Assembly: GCA_938038735.1 (NCBI GenBank)
Contig: CALHSW010000044.1
Coordinates: forward strand, 1 to 45,876
From: an uncultured Bacteroidia bacterium
GTDB taxonomy: Bacteria; Bacteroidota; Bacteroidia; Bacteroidales; CAJPTX01
DNA length: 45,876 nt
Direction of reading: 5' to 3'
Below the pieces are notes generated by a model that did no database searches, was not told the origin of the DNA, and saw only the letters and a program-made list of their open reading frames with translations. Shown piece after piece: positions 16,727 through 26,586 of the stretch. The position numbers and the translations under genes are program-made. Each line of letters opens with the position of its first letter. Within the stretch, counting starts at the first letter, position 1.

Positions 16727-18664
16727 CTAGGCCCCGCCCTCCCCACTCTTCCCCAGCTCCAGCCAGCCGCCCCGCTTGCGCAGCACGGTCCCCTCATCTA
16801 TCATCGCCCGCAGGGTTTCCTCAAAGCGCGGTTCCCGGGGGGCAAAGCTGCTCACAAGCTCTTGAAGCCTGATTGGGCCGCGCCGCAACGTTTCCTCAAT
16901 CTGTTCACGGTGTCGCTGCCGCTCCAGCAATCGCTTCTCCTGCAACGCTCTATCAATGCACTGGCCGCACGTGCCGCATGCCGCAACGTTCGTCTCGCCG
17001 AAATAGGCGCACAGGAGCTGGCTACGGCACGTTGTGCTATCGGTTATGTAGTTTAGCATGCCCTCGGCACGCACCTTCGATATAGCGTTAAGCTGCTCGA
17101 GCTTCGCCATATCAAGAGCAAAATGCCCACTCTCAAAACGGGGGCGTAGAAGCCTCGCCTCAGCGGAGGCCTTGGTTCGTGCGGCGCGGACAAAGCCCAT
17201 AGCGCTGAGCTTGCCGAGCGTCGCAGCAAACGCGCCCTGCGACATCCTTGCGCTACGTGCCACTTGGGGTAGTCGCAACGAGATGGACGCCCCCCCAATC
17301 TCGGGGTAGAATTCCATGAGCGATTGCATCGCCCGCCACTCCTCGCTCCCCGCGGCTAGCATGCGCTCGGCGACACTCGGATCCACGACCATACGCACCT
17401 CTACCCGCTGCGTATCCCTTGCATTTACAGATAGGATACCCTGCGCCTCTAGGATACTGAAGGCTCGGTCGACATTCCGCCGAGCCATGCTCTTAGCTTT
17501 ACAAAACTCGCTCATGCCGAAGGGAATTGCCTCGGCGGGCCGCGCACCGTGGGGTATATTGAGGTAATCCATGATTGCCTCGTACACACGTTCCACCTCC
17601 GTGCGTGCCGTTACCTCTTCCATAAGGGTTTGCTGCAACTTCTCAACATCGCCGCTGTCGTAGAGCAGCACGGCATACGACATTTCTCCATCGCGCCCCG
17701 CTCGCCCCGCCTCTTGGTAGTATTCCTCCAGCGAATCGGGCGGCTCCGCGTGCACCACCACCCGCACGTCGGGTTTATCAATGCCCATACCGAAGGCGTT
17801 GGTGGCTACCATCACCCTCGTCTTGCCGCTAATCCACGCCTCTTGCCTTGCAGCGCGGGTCGCCGCGTTGAGCCCCGCGTGGTACGCAGCTGCCGCCGTA
17901 CCGCCCGCCCGCAGCTGCGCCGCGTAGGTATCGCAGAGCGACCTGTTTCGGCAGTAGACTATGGCCGTCCCCTCCACGCGCGACAAAATCTCGGTGAGCT
18001 TGTCACTCTTGGAAAAGGTGGGGCGCACGATGTACCGTAGGTTGGGGCGGGCAAAGCTATTCTGAAAGCGCTTACCGTGCCTAAAGGCGAGCTGCGCCAT
18101 AATGTCGTCAGCGGTGCGGGGGGTAGCCGTTGCGGTCACGGCCATGCAGGGCGCAGAGGGGATTGCCTCACGGAAACTAGCGATTGCACGGTAATCTGGA
18201 CGAAAGTCGTGCCCCCACTGCGAAATGCAATGCGCCTCGTCAATAACGAGTAGGCGAACGCTTATGCTAGCCGCCAGCCGCTTAAAGTCCTCAGTGACTA
18301 GCCGTTCGGGCGATACGTATATGAAGGCGCACTGGCCGCTATAGGCGTTGTTAATGGCTAGGGTTTGGTCATCGGCACTTTGCCCCGAATGTATCGCCGT
18401 GGCGCGTATGCCGTGCCGGCGAAGATTGTATATTTGGTCGTCCATGAGCGCAATGAGTGGCGACACCACCACGGCGCTTCCCCCCAGGTAAAGCCCGCTT
18501 ACCTGAAAGGTGATTGACTTACCGCCGCCCGTGGGCATGAGTACCAACGTGTCGTGGCCATCCGTAACGCTGTCAATGGCTTCAAGTTGACCGGAACGGA
18601 ACGTGGAGTACCCCCAGTGCTGCTGGAGTAGATTGTGGAGACGTTGACTCTTCTGCCCCTCCAT
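16727..18664 (-). CDS. recQ: ATP-dependent DNA helicase RecQ
   Basis: A 3'-5' superfamily 2 helicase for recombination and fork repair. The 645-residue product has the Walker A MPTGGGKS (43-50, Lys49), DEAH at 142-145 followed by CISQWGHDFRPDY, motif III AVTATATPRT, and the C-terminal helicase half (IVYCRNRSLCDTYA, MVATNAFGMGIDKPDVR, QEAGRAGRDGE). A zinc-binding cysteine cluster (CRSQLLCAYFGE...ACGTCGQC) lies near residue 570. The order is unusual: a winged-helix-like region of ~170 residues precedes these cysteines. No HRDC domain is seen at the C-terminus. It begins eight bases after mutS ends and is probably cotranscribed with it. Confidence 0.93.
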   Translation of the reverse strand: MEGQKSQRLHNLLQQHWGYSTFRSGQLEAIDSVTDGHDTLVLMPTGGGKSITFQVSGLYLGGSAVVVSPLIALMDDQIYNLRRHGIRATAIHSGQSADDQTLAINNAYSGQCAFIYVSPERLVTEDFKRLAASISVRLLVIDEAHCISQWGHDFRPDYRAIASFREAIPSAPCMAVTATATPRTADDIMAQLAFRHGKRFQNSFARPNLRYIVRPTFSKSDKLTEILSRVEGTAIVYCRNRSLCDTYAAQLRAGGTAAAAYHAGLNAATRAARQEAWISGKTRVMVATNAFGMGIDKPDVRVVVHAEPPDSLEEYYQEAGRAGRDGEMSYAVLLYDSGDVEKLQQTLMEEVTARTEVERVYEAIMDYLNIPHGARPAEAIPFGMSEFCKAKSMARRNVDRAFSILEAQGILSVNARDTQRVEVRMVVDPSVAERMLAAGSEEWRAMQSLMEFYPEIGGASISLRLPQVARSARMSQGAFAATLGKLSAMGFVRAARTKASAEARLLRPRFESGHFALDMAKLEQLNAISKVRAEGMLNYITDSTTCRSQLLCAYFGETNVAACGTCGQCIDRALQEKRLLERQRHREQIEETLRRGPIRLQELVSSFAPREPRFEETLRAMIDEGTVLRKRGGWLELGKSGEGGA

Positions 18665-18672
18665 GGCACCAG

Positions 18673-21288
18673 CTACAGCCCCGCGATTTCTTTTAACTCG
18701 TTGAGAGCTACTAGGGCCTCCACCGGCGTGAGGTGGTCGATATCAAGCTCCGCGATTTTATCCCTTAGCTTTTTTAGCTCGGGGTCTTCTAGCTGGAACA
18801 CGCTGAGCGACATTTTCTCCGCAGCATTCCCCACGTGCAGCTCTTCGCCGCTACCGCTTTCACGCTGCGCCTCTAGCGACTTGAGGATTTCCCCCGCCCG
18901 CTGCACCACGCGTGGGGGCATGCCCGCGAGCTTCGCCACGTGAAGGCCAAAGCTATGCTCACTTCCCCCCGGCACCAGCTTTCGGAGGAAAATGATTTTC
19001 CCATCGATTTCGCGCGCCGAGATATTGTAGTTATGTATTCGTTCGTAGAGCGACTCCATCTCGTTGAGCTCGTGGTAGTGGGTGGCAAAGAGGGTTTTGG
19101 CGCGCCCATTCGATGAGTCGTGGATGTACTCCGCCATCGCCCACGCTATTGAGATTCCATCGTAGGTACTCGTACCCCTACCAATCTCGTCAAGCAGGAT
19201 GAGGCTGCGGGCGGTGAGATTATTCAGAATGCTCGCCGCCTCCGACATTTCTACCATAAAGGTGGACTCGCCCGCGGAGATATTGTCCGATGCCCCCACA
19301 CGGGTGAATATCTTATCCACCAGCCCGATGCGCGCCCCTTCCGCCGGCACAAAGCTCCCCGCCTGCGCTAAAAGCACAATGAGAGCTGTTTGGCGTAAAA
19401 GCGCCGATTTACCCGACATGTTTGGCCCGGTGATCATCATGATTTGCTGCTGCGAGTCGTCAAGATGTAGGCTATTGCGCACGTAGCTTTCCCCGCTCGG
19501 TAGCATCTCCGCGATGACGGGGTGCCACCCATTGGTGATGTCAAGCGTTTGGTCATCGCTCATATCGGGCTGCGCCCACCCCTTTTCCTTCGCAATGAAT
19601 GAGTAGGAGCAAAGCACATCGAGCTGCGCCACCAAGGTGGCATCAAGCTGGATGGAAGCCACGTATTGCCCTATCTCCGTAAGCAGATTTTCGTATAGCT
19701 CCGCCTCCAGCGTTACCATACGCTCCTCAGCGCCTACAATCTTCTCCTCGAAGCTTTTAAGCTCTGCATCGATGTACCGCTCCGCCTGGGTGAGCGTCTG
19801 CTTACGTATCCACCCCTCGGGCACCTTCTCCTTGTGGGCGTTACGCACCTCGTAGTAGTAGCCAAAAACATTGTTAAACCCTATCTTGAGCGAAGATATA
19901 CCCGTTTGCAGCGCTTCGCGAGCCTGAAGCTCATCGAGCATTTTTTTAGAATCGTGCCGTATGCGGCGACACTCATCTAGCTCCTCCGACACGCCCATTG
20001 CAAAAACGCCATCCTTCCCCAAGCCGCTCGGCTCCTCCTGTAGCGCCTTATTGAGCGTCTCTGAGAGTTCCTTGAGCGGATTGAGCTGCTCCCCGAGGTG
20101 GCGGAGGGTAACATTGCCACACGCTAGGCACTGCGCGCGGAGCGGGTCAATTAGGGAAAGCGATTGCCCCATACGCCGCGCTTCCCTAGGGATTATCTTA
20201 CGCATGGCGGCGCGTGAGGATAGGCGCTCCAAATCGCCAATCTGCCGAAGGAGTTCACGTATATCGTTCAATTGCTCCTCATGGTCCACGAGGTGGCGCA
20301 CCGCGCCGTGGCGGGCCGTGATTTGCCCCAAATCGCGCAGCGGCAGAGCTATCCAACGGCGTAGCGAACGACTCCCCATGGGGGTAAGCGTTGCATCGAT
20401 GGTCTCCACGAGAGTCCTTCCATTGCTAGCTACGGGTTCAAACACCTCAAGGTTGCGCAGCGTAAAGCGGTCTAGCCATACGTACTGATCGCTATCGATG
20501 CGAGAAATAGTGGTTACGTGGGAAAGGTTCTCATGCTTCGTGAGGTTAAGGTAGGCCAGCACGGCCCCCGCGGCGCAGATGCCGGCATTCATCTCGTCAA
20601 CGCCAAACCCCCGAAGCCCCTGCGTGCCGAAATGCTGCTGCATGCGGCGCGACGCATCGACGAGCGTAAAGGCCCAGTCATCAAGGCGGGTGGTGTACTG
20701 CGAGCTGTCGAACGTTTCGTTGTACCACTCCGTCTGCCCCCTAGAAATGAGCACCTCCTTCGGGCGAAAGTTCGTGAGGAGCTTATCGACGTAGGCGGTA
20801 TCGCCCTGCGCCATATAGTATTCACCGGTTGACACATCGATGAACGCCACGCCAATCTGGGAATTACGCATGCACACCGCCGCAAGGAAATTATTTTCCC
20901 GTCGGGTCAGCACGTTGTCGTCCAGCGCCACCCCGGGCGTGATTACCTCCGTCACGCCGCGCTTCACCAGCTTCTTCGCCAGCTTTGGATCCTCTAGCTG
21001 ATCGCAGATAGCCACTCTATACCCCGCCCGTACGAGCTTGGGGAGGTAGGTGTCGAGTGCATGGTAGGGGAAGCCAGCAAGATCCATATTCGCCGCACCG
21101 CCGTTGGCACGCTTGGTGAGCGTAATGCCCAACACCTCCGACATTCTGATGGCATCCTCGTTGAACGCCTCGTAAAAATCACCCAAACGGAATAGCACCA
21201 GCGCCTCTTTGTACTGCGACTTCACCTCGTCGTACTGCCGCATCATGGGCGTGGTTGCCGTCTGCTGCTCATTCGTCTCTTTTGCCAT
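18673..21288 (-). CDS. mutS: DNA mismatch repair protein MutS
   Basis: MutS recognises mismatches and small loops and starts repair with MutL. The 871-residue product has the mismatch-reading Phe-x-Glu motif (Phe38-Tyr-Glu40 in GDFYEAF), the connector, lever and clamp regions, Walker A GPNMSGKS (621-628), and the Walker B region LILLDEIGRGTSTYDG with FATHYHEL after it. The C-terminal tail has the short LxELxxLDIDxLTPxEAL motif usual in MutS1. The length is typical. A TACCTTTG promoter box lies 23-30 bases upstream. Loss of MutS would raise slippage at tracts such as the G10 in hsdS, but the gene looks intact. Confidence 0.97.
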   Translation of the reverse strand: MAKETNEQQTATTPMMRQYDEVKSQYKEALVLFRLGDFYEAFNEDAIRMSEVLGITLTKRANGGAANMDLAGFPYHALDTYLPKLVRAGYRVAICDQLEDPKLAKKLVKRGVTEVITPGVALDDNVLTRRENNFLAAVCMRNSQIGVAFIDVSTGEYYMAQGDTAYVDKLLTNFRPKEVLISRGQTEWYNETFDSSQYTTRLDDWAFTLVDASRRMQQHFGTQGLRGFGVDEMNAGICAAGAVLAYLNLTKHENLSHVTTISRIDSDQYVWLDRFTLRNLEVFEPVASNGRTLVETIDATLTPMGSRSLRRWIALPLRDLGQITARHGAVRHLVDHEEQLNDIRELLRQIGDLERLSSRAAMRKIIPREARRMGQSLSLIDPLRAQCLACGNVTLRHLGEQLNPLKELSETLNKALQEEPSGLGKDGVFAMGVSEELDECRRIRHDSKKMLDELQAREALQTGISSLKIGFNNVFGYYYEVRNAHKEKVPEGWIRKQTLTQAERYIDAELKSFEEKIVGAEERMVTLEAELYENLLTEIGQYVASIQLDATLVAQLDVLCSYSFIAKEKGWAQPDMSDDQTLDITNGWHPVIAEMLPSGESYVRNSLHLDDSQQQIMMITGPNMSGKSALLRQTALIVLLAQAGSFVPAEGARIGLVDKIFTRVGASDNISAGESTFMVEMSEAASILNNLTARSLILLDEIGRGTSTYDGISIAWAMAEYIHDSSNGRAKTLFATHYHELNEMESLYERIHNYNISAREIDGKIIFLRKLVPGGSEHSFGLHVAKLAGMPPRVVQRAGEILKSLEAQRESGSGEELHVGNAAEKMSLSVFQLEDPELKKLRDKIAELDIDHLTPVEALVALNELKEIAGL

Positions 21289-21310
21289 GTTCTCCCTTGC
21301 TTCCCACCCG

Positions 21311-21318
21311 CAAAGGTA
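21311..21318 (-). promoter_or_regulatory. Promoter -7 box for mutS-recQ
   Basis: Minus-strand TACCTTTG, a perfect TAnnTTTG match, 23 bases before the mutS ATG. No clear -33 box. Confidence 0.6.
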
Positions 21319-21436
21319 GCAAAAAAGAGGGGTTTACGAGCATGCCGTATATCAACTTTAGCACTCTTTTGCAATGCAACGCAAAGCCGCATGGCTATGT
21401 GCCTCCCCATGGTTAAACATCGCCACCAACGCATAA

Positions 21437-21474
21437 AACTTGAGGCGCAGCACTCCCGTACTGCGCCTCAAGTT
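21437..21474 (-). terminator. Terminator of ppdK
   Basis: A 14-base perfect stem (AACTTGAGGCGCAG at 21437-21450 with its complement at 21461-21474) and ten-base loop, 26 bases beyond the ppdK stop. The minus strand continues as TTTTATG. Confidence 0.85.
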
Positions 21475-21499
21475 CCTCACACTAAATACGTTCTCTCTC

Positions 21500-24223
21500 C
21501 TACTTCGCCCGTTCAATGGCCTTATGCGCCGCCGCAAGCCGCGCAATCGGTACTCGGAACGGCGAGCAGCTCACGTAGTCGAGCCCTACCTCCTCGCAGT
21601 ACCCAATCGACGTGGGGTTTCCACCATGCTCCCCGCAGATACCGACCTTTAGGCCGGGCTTCGTCTCGCGTCCCAACCGCGTTCCAATCTCTATCAAATG
21701 CACCACCCCCTTGCGGTCAAGCTGCTGGAATGGATCAAATTTAAGGATGTGGTGATCTAGGTAGTACGGCAAGAAAACACCGATATCGTCACGGCTGTAT
21801 CCGAAGACCATCTGCGTGAGGTCGTTCGTGCCAAAGCTGAAGAAGTCTGCCACCTCTGCCACCTCGTCCGCCGTTAGCGCGGCCCGTGGAATCTCAATCA
21901 TCGTTCCAACCTTGAGGTCAAAACGGTCATTGTACTTCTCAAACATGCGCTCCGCCGTGGCCAATATGACCTCCTTCTGATTACGCAGCTCGTTGACGTG
22001 CCCAATGAGCGGCACCATAATCTCCGGCTGAGGATTGAGCCCCTCCTTGCGTAGCATAAGCGCTGCCTCAACAATCGCCGTAGTCTGCATCTCCGTGATT
22101 TCAGGGTATAGCACCCCGAGGCGGCATCCACGGAAGCCCAGCATCGGGTTCACCTCCTCCATCGCCTTTACCTTCAATGCAAGCTCATCAACCGGAATTC
22201 CTAGATCCTTGCTTACCACCTCTTGCTGGTAAGTGCTCTTGGGCAGGAATTCATGCAAGGGCGGGTCAAGCAAACGGACCGTCACAGGTAGACCGTCCAT
22301 CGCCCTAAAGATGCCCAAGAAATCCTCGCGCTGCATTGGTAGCAACTTCGCCAGCGCAGCCCTACGGCCCTTCTCGTCCTCTGCCAAAATCATTTCACGC
22401 ATGGAGTCAATGCGCTCCCCCTCAAAGAACATATGCTCCGTGCGGCATAGCCCGATACCTATTGCACCGAAATCACGTGCCGTCTTTGCATCGCGCGGAG
22501 TATCAGCATTGGTACGCACCTTCAGCCGTGCGTACTTATCGGCCATAGCCATAAGCTTTGAGAAGTCGCCACCAATCTCGGCCGCCTGCATCTCAAGCTG
22601 ACCGAGGTATACCCTACCAGTGCTACCATCTAGCGATATCCAATCGCCTTCCTTCACCACCTTACCGTCCTTAACGAATTGGCGGTTCTTATAGTCAACC
22701 TCTATGGAAGATACGCCCGACACGCAGCACTTGCCCATACCGCGGGCCACCACGGCCGCATGCGACGTCATACCGCCTCGCGCCGTTAGAATACCCTCCG
22801 CGGCATGCATACCCCGCAGGTCCTCTGGCGAGGTCTCCAAACGCACCAAGACCACCTTTTCTCCACGCTGCGCCCACTCCTCAGCCACATCAGCAAAGAA
22901 CACAACCCTACCGCACGCCGCGCCTGGCGATGCAGGCAGCCCCTCGGCAAAGATTGAAGCCTTCTGCAACGCCTCTTTACGGAACACGGGGTGCAGCAGC
23001 TCATCAAGCTTCTCAGGCTCTACGCGCAGCACCGCCGTCTTCTCATCAATCAGCCCCTCATGGAGCATATCCATTGCCATCTTCACCATGGCGCTCCCGG
23101 TACGCTTGCCCGAACGCGTCTGCAGCATCCATAGTTTCCCCTCCTGAATGGTGAACTCTATGTCCTGCATATCGCGGTAGTGCATCTCCAGCTTATGCTG
23201 TATCTCAAAGAGTTCTTTGTAGAGCGATGGCATTATCTCCTCCAGCGATGGGTACTGCGCCTTGCGCTCCGCCTCTGAGAGGCCAAGACGCTCCGCCTGA
23301 CGTTTTGACCCTTGCAATGTAATCGGCTGCGGCGTACGGATACCCGCCACTACGTCTTCGCCCTGCGCATTGACAAGGTATTCACCGTTAAAGCACTTCT
23401 CACCTGTCGCTGCATCGCGGGTGAACGCCACCCCCGTGGCCGACGTGTCACCCATGTTGCCAAAGACCATCGCCTGCACGTTGACAGCCGTACCCCACTC
23501 CTCAGGAATCTTGTTAAGCCTACGGTAGACCTTGGCACGCTCATTCATCCAGCTATCGAACACCGCCAGAATAGCACCCCACAGCTGCTGCGAAGGATCC
23601 TCCGGGAAATGGCTACCCGTACGATCCAATATCATCGCCTTGTAGCGCTTCACAAGCTCCTTCAAATCGTCTACATCAAACTCTGTATCAAGCTTTATTC
23701 CCCGCTCCTTTTTCCGTGCGTCGATAATCTCCTCGAAGGGGTCGATATCCTCTTTAGAGACCGGCTTAAGCCCCATCACCACATCGCCGTACATCTGCAC
23801 CAACCGCCTGTAGCTATCCCACGCGAAACGGCTATTCCCCGATTTCTTCGCGAGGCCCTCCACCACGCTGTCATTCAATCCAATGTTGAGGATAGTGTCC
23901 ATCATTCCCGGCATGGAGACCCGCGCCCCAGAACGCACCGAGACGAGCAACGGATTGCTCGGATCGCCGAACTTCAGCCCCAGCTCACTCTCCACCTTCT
24001 CCAACGCCTTCGCCACCTCGGGGCGAAGCAACGCCACTACTTTCTCCTTGCCAATGGAGTAGTAGTCCGTGCAGCATTCCGTAGTAATAGTAAACCCTGG
24101 AGGCACCGGCACGCCCAGCAGGTTCATCTCTGCGAGCCCCGCCCCTTTGCCACCAAGCAAATTTTTCATCTCCCCATCGCCATCGGCCTTCCGATTGCCG
24201 AAGCTAAAAACTCGTTGTGACAT
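21500..24223 (-). CDS. ppdK: Pyruvate phosphate dikinase
   Basis: PPDK interconverts pyruvate + ATP + Pi and PEP + AMP + PPi, and in anaerobes serves glycolysis or gluconeogenesis with PPi. The 907-residue product has the N-terminal nucleotide-grasp domain (GGKGAGLAEMNLLGVPVPPGFTI starts at ~24), the SVRSGARVSMPGMMDTILN block, the swivelling phosphohistidine domain with GGMTSHAAVVARGMGK (His488), and the PEP/pyruvate barrel with GIGLCRTEHMFF, NPMLGFRGCRLG and, near the end, GICGEHGGNP. The length is normal. It is monocistronic by its position: a terminator follows and 149 bases separate it from the TonB receptor gene upstream. Confidence 0.97.
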   Translation of the reverse strand: MSQRVFSFGNRKADGDGEMKNLLGGKGAGLAEMNLLGVPVPPGFTITTECCTDYYSIGKEKVVALLRPEVAKALEKVESELGLKFGDPSNPLLVSVRSGARVSMPGMMDTILNIGLNDSVVEGLAKKSGNSRFAWDSYRRLVQMYGDVVMGLKPVSKEDIDPFEEIIDARKKERGIKLDTEFDVDDLKELVKRYKAMILDRTGSHFPEDPSQQLWGAILAVFDSWMNERAKVYRRLNKIPEEWGTAVNVQAMVFGNMGDTSATGVAFTRDAATGEKCFNGEYLVNAQGEDVVAGIRTPQPITLQGSKRQAERLGLSEAERKAQYPSLEEIMPSLYKELFEIQHKLEMHYRDMQDIEFTIQEGKLWMLQTRSGKRTGSAMVKMAMDMLHEGLIDEKTAVLRVEPEKLDELLHPVFRKEALQKASIFAEGLPASPGAACGRVVFFADVAEEWAQRGEKVVLVRLETSPEDLRGMHAAEGILTARGGMTSHAAVVARGMGKCCVSGVSSIEVDYKNRQFVKDGKVVKEGDWISLDGSTGRVYLGQLEMQAAEIGGDFSKLMAMADKYARLKVRTNADTPRDAKTARDFGAIGIGLCRTEHMFFEGERIDSMREMILAEDEKGRRAALAKLLPMQREDFLGIFRAMDGLPVTVRLLDPPLHEFLPKSTYQQEVVSKDLGIPVDELALKVKAMEEVNPMLGFRGCRLGVLYPEITEMQTTAIVEAALMLRKEGLNPQPEIMVPLIGHVNELRNQKEVILATAERMFEKYNDRFDLKVGTMIEIPRAALTADEVAEVADFFSFGTNDLTQMVFGYSRDDIGVFLPYYLDHHILKFDPFQQLDRKGVVHLIEIGTRLGRETKPGLKVGICGEHGGNPTSIGYCEEVGLDYVSCSPFRVPIARLAAAHKAIERAK

Positions 24224-24372
24224 AACACAAAATTTTATATTTACCCTCTATTTCCGCTTCTGTAAACAGAAAATCGCTTCACTTGTTCAAATTCTAGATT
24301 ACACAGAGGGAGATACTCCGCCGTTCGGCAAGAGAAACGCCCGCAGAACCGATACGTGCAATCGAAAACACC

Positions 24373-26586
24373 CTACATCTTGACCCCGAGCGCCACGCCG
24401 CACGAGAAGGGCATACCCAGCTGCCCCATGTATAGATATGCCGGCATTTTCTTTCCTATCGGGCTACAGAACATGTAGTCCATGTAGCGCTCATTGAGGA
24501 TGTTATCCGCCCAACCCCGCACGTACACCCCACCTTTTTCCACCGAGAGGCTAGCTTTTAGCACCCCGTGGTAGGGGTAGCCGATGGTGTTTAGCTCATC
24601 AAAATACTGCCGCCCAAAGGCATTGTACGCAACGCTAGCCGCAATGTGCACATTTCTCTCCCTGCCCACCTGCCATCGCCCCGCAACCCGCGAGAACGCA
24701 GTAAAGTTCGGCGCAAAGATGCTCTGCTTGCCCACCACGCGCCTACGCGTATGCTCCACGTAGCGTGCGTGGTTATACCCGCCGCCCGCCGAAACCGAGA
24801 GCCACGACAGGGGTATCCATGAGAACTCGCCCTCCACAGCCCAGCTATGCACTCGCCCCGCATTGCGTATCGCGGGGCCCATCATCTCGATGATGAAAAT
24901 CTGCTGATTCTTCCAATCAATGAAACTTCCCGCGACCGATGCCGTCAGCATGGTCTCGGGATCAATCCACTTCACCCCCGCCTCGTAGCACCACAGCTGC
25001 TCCGCGTCGTAATCCAAGTGCGCGCTACGCTCTATGGGTTCGTTGCTCAGCACGTTATACCCACCCGCTTTGAAGCCTCGTGCCACGCTCACGTAGGTGG
25101 TAAGCCTATCTAGCCACACCCGCAGTAGCCCCACGCGGGGCAGCACTGCAGGGTAAATCTTTTTATGCTGCTGTGTGGCCCATGCCTTCCCATCGGAGAG
25201 GAGCGAAAAGTGGTAGTGAGAATAATCAAGCTGCGTGTACTCGCACTCCCCCCGCAGGCTCACAGTGAGCTGAAGCCCAGTATAGGGTTCATGCCACACT
25301 CCCTGCGCGAACAGAGCGCCTCCCGCAGCAAAATTATGGTTATAGTAATCGGTGGAGTCTACTATGCCTGCCGCGCTGCCCAGCAGCAGCGCCTTATCCT
25401 TCCCGAATGGGGCATGCACCTGCTGGTTGTGATTTCGATAGAAGCCAAAGGCCCCTGCCAGCCAGGCAATCTGCCGTTTACGCCGCGAGCGCACTAGCAA
25501 CTCTGCCGTTGCCGTATGCTGACGCACACGGCGAGTATGCTCAAACACATCGTATACGGTGTAATCGGCATCCATGCGCTGCTTCTCCCACGCGTGGGCG
25601 TAGCTGATAGAAAATTCTAGGGCCACCGGCGAAAAGTCTTTCTCTACGCGTAGCGATGCCAACGCTTTGCTACGCTCGTAGCGGGGATGGCCATTGTAGT
25701 TCACGTAGAATGGTTTTGCCATCAAAGAATCTATTACCGCGTAACCGTAGCCGAAATCATCGCTATTGGTATAGGACGCACCGAGGTCAATGCGCAGCGT
25801 GCTATCCACCTCGGCGTAGCCCCTGTAACGCACCGCACTGGATGAGGATGGGGTAACGTCGGCATCGGTATGCATCATGCGGTGATACCCCTGCGTGTGC
25901 GACGCAGTGGCCAACACACGGCTCCGCCATACGCCTATCGGGAAATCACCTCCCAGCTTCGCAGAGAGCATATTGAACGACCCATAGGCCACCTCCGCAC
26001 GCATTGCCCCGGTTGCACGGGGCAACGCGGTGTAAACGTTCATGTGCCCGATGATACTATTACGACCGTAGAGCGCCGTTTGCGGCCCCCGGAGGAACTC
26101 CACCCGCTCCACATCATCAAGCGCGAAGAGGAATGCATCGCGATCAAAGTACGGTATGCCATCAACGTACAGCCCCACGGGCGGCGTGCCCATCGTGGAG
26201 CCCACCCCCCGCACGTATATTGGGCTAGAGATGCGAAGGCCGCTCGGCTGCAGGTACACGTTGGGCAATGCGCCCGAAAGCGAACGTAAATCGCTACTTG
26301 AACGCCCCTCGCTATGGATTCGCAGCGAAGAAACGCCCAGCGGTATTCGCCTTACGTCAAGCTGCATGCGCTCCGCCTTCACCACCACGGGCGCGATTTC
26401 ATCCTCTCGGAGTAGCGAATCAAGAGCCGTAGCGCTTATAGTGTCAGCAGCCGTGGGACTAGCAAAAAGGGGCGTACCACGTAAACACAACACGAACAGC
26501 ACTGATAAGCAGAAACCGCACCCTCCCGCTGGAAGAAAGAGCCTACGGCAGGAGGTAAAAAAGGATTGATAAAAATGTCTACTCAT
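24373..26586 (-). CDS. TonB-dependent outer-membrane receptor
   Basis: A 737-residue receptor for energy-driven uptake across the outer membrane. A signal peptide lies within residues 1-43 (LSVLFVLCLRGTPLFASP); it is long and basic at the front. The plug domain (~65-190) shows VVVKAERMQLDVRRIP, IYVRGVGSTMGTPPVGLYVDGIPYFDRDAF and VERVEFLRGPQTALYGRNSIIGHMNVYT. The rest is a beta-barrel that ends YLYMGQLGMPFSCGVALGVKM. There is no SusD partner and no carboxypeptidase-like N-terminal domain, so it is of the metal or siderophore type rather than the glycan type; the substrate is unknown. Its ATG overlaps the sufS stop by four bases (ATGA), so it is translated with the Fe-S assembly operon, which suggests iron supply. 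Confidence 0.88.
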   Translation of the reverse strand: MSRHFYQSFFTSCRRLFLPAGGCGFCLSVLFVLCLRGTPLFASPTAADTISATALDSLLREDEIAPVVVKAERMQLDVRRIPLGVSSLRIHSEGRSSSDLRSLSGALPNVYLQPSGLRISSPIYVRGVGSTMGTPPVGLYVDGIPYFDRDAFLFALDDVERVEFLRGPQTALYGRNSIIGHMNVYTALPRATGAMRAEVAYGSFNMLSAKLGGDFPIGVWRSRVLATASHTQGYHRMMHTDADVTPSSSSAVRYRGYAEVDSTLRIDLGASYTNSDDFGYGYAVIDSLMAKPFYVNYNGHPRYERSKALASLRVEKDFSPVALEFSISYAHAWEKQRMDADYTVYDVFEHTRRVRQHTATAELLVRSRRKRQIAWLAGAFGFYRNHNQQVHAPFGKDKALLLGSAAGIVDSTDYYNHNFAAGGALFAQGVWHEPYTGLQLTVSLRGECEYTQLDYSHYHFSLLSDGKAWATQQHKKIYPAVLPRVGLLRVWLDRLTTYVSVARGFKAGGYNVLSNEPIERSAHLDYDAEQLWCYEAGVKWIDPETMLTASVAGSFIDWKNQQIFIIEMMGPAIRNAGRVHSWAVEGEFSWIPLSWLSVSAGGGYNHARYVEHTRRRVVGKQSIFAPNFTAFSRVAGRWQVGRERNVHIAASVAYNAFGRQYFDELNTIGYPYHGVLKASLSVEKGGVYVRGWADNILNERYMDYMFCSPIGKKMPAYLYMGQLGMPFSCGVALGVKM

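Noticed and set aside
23312..24220. 302-codon open frame opposite ppdK
   Set aside because: Shadow of the GC-rich ppdK gene; the product is His/Arg-rich without any motif.
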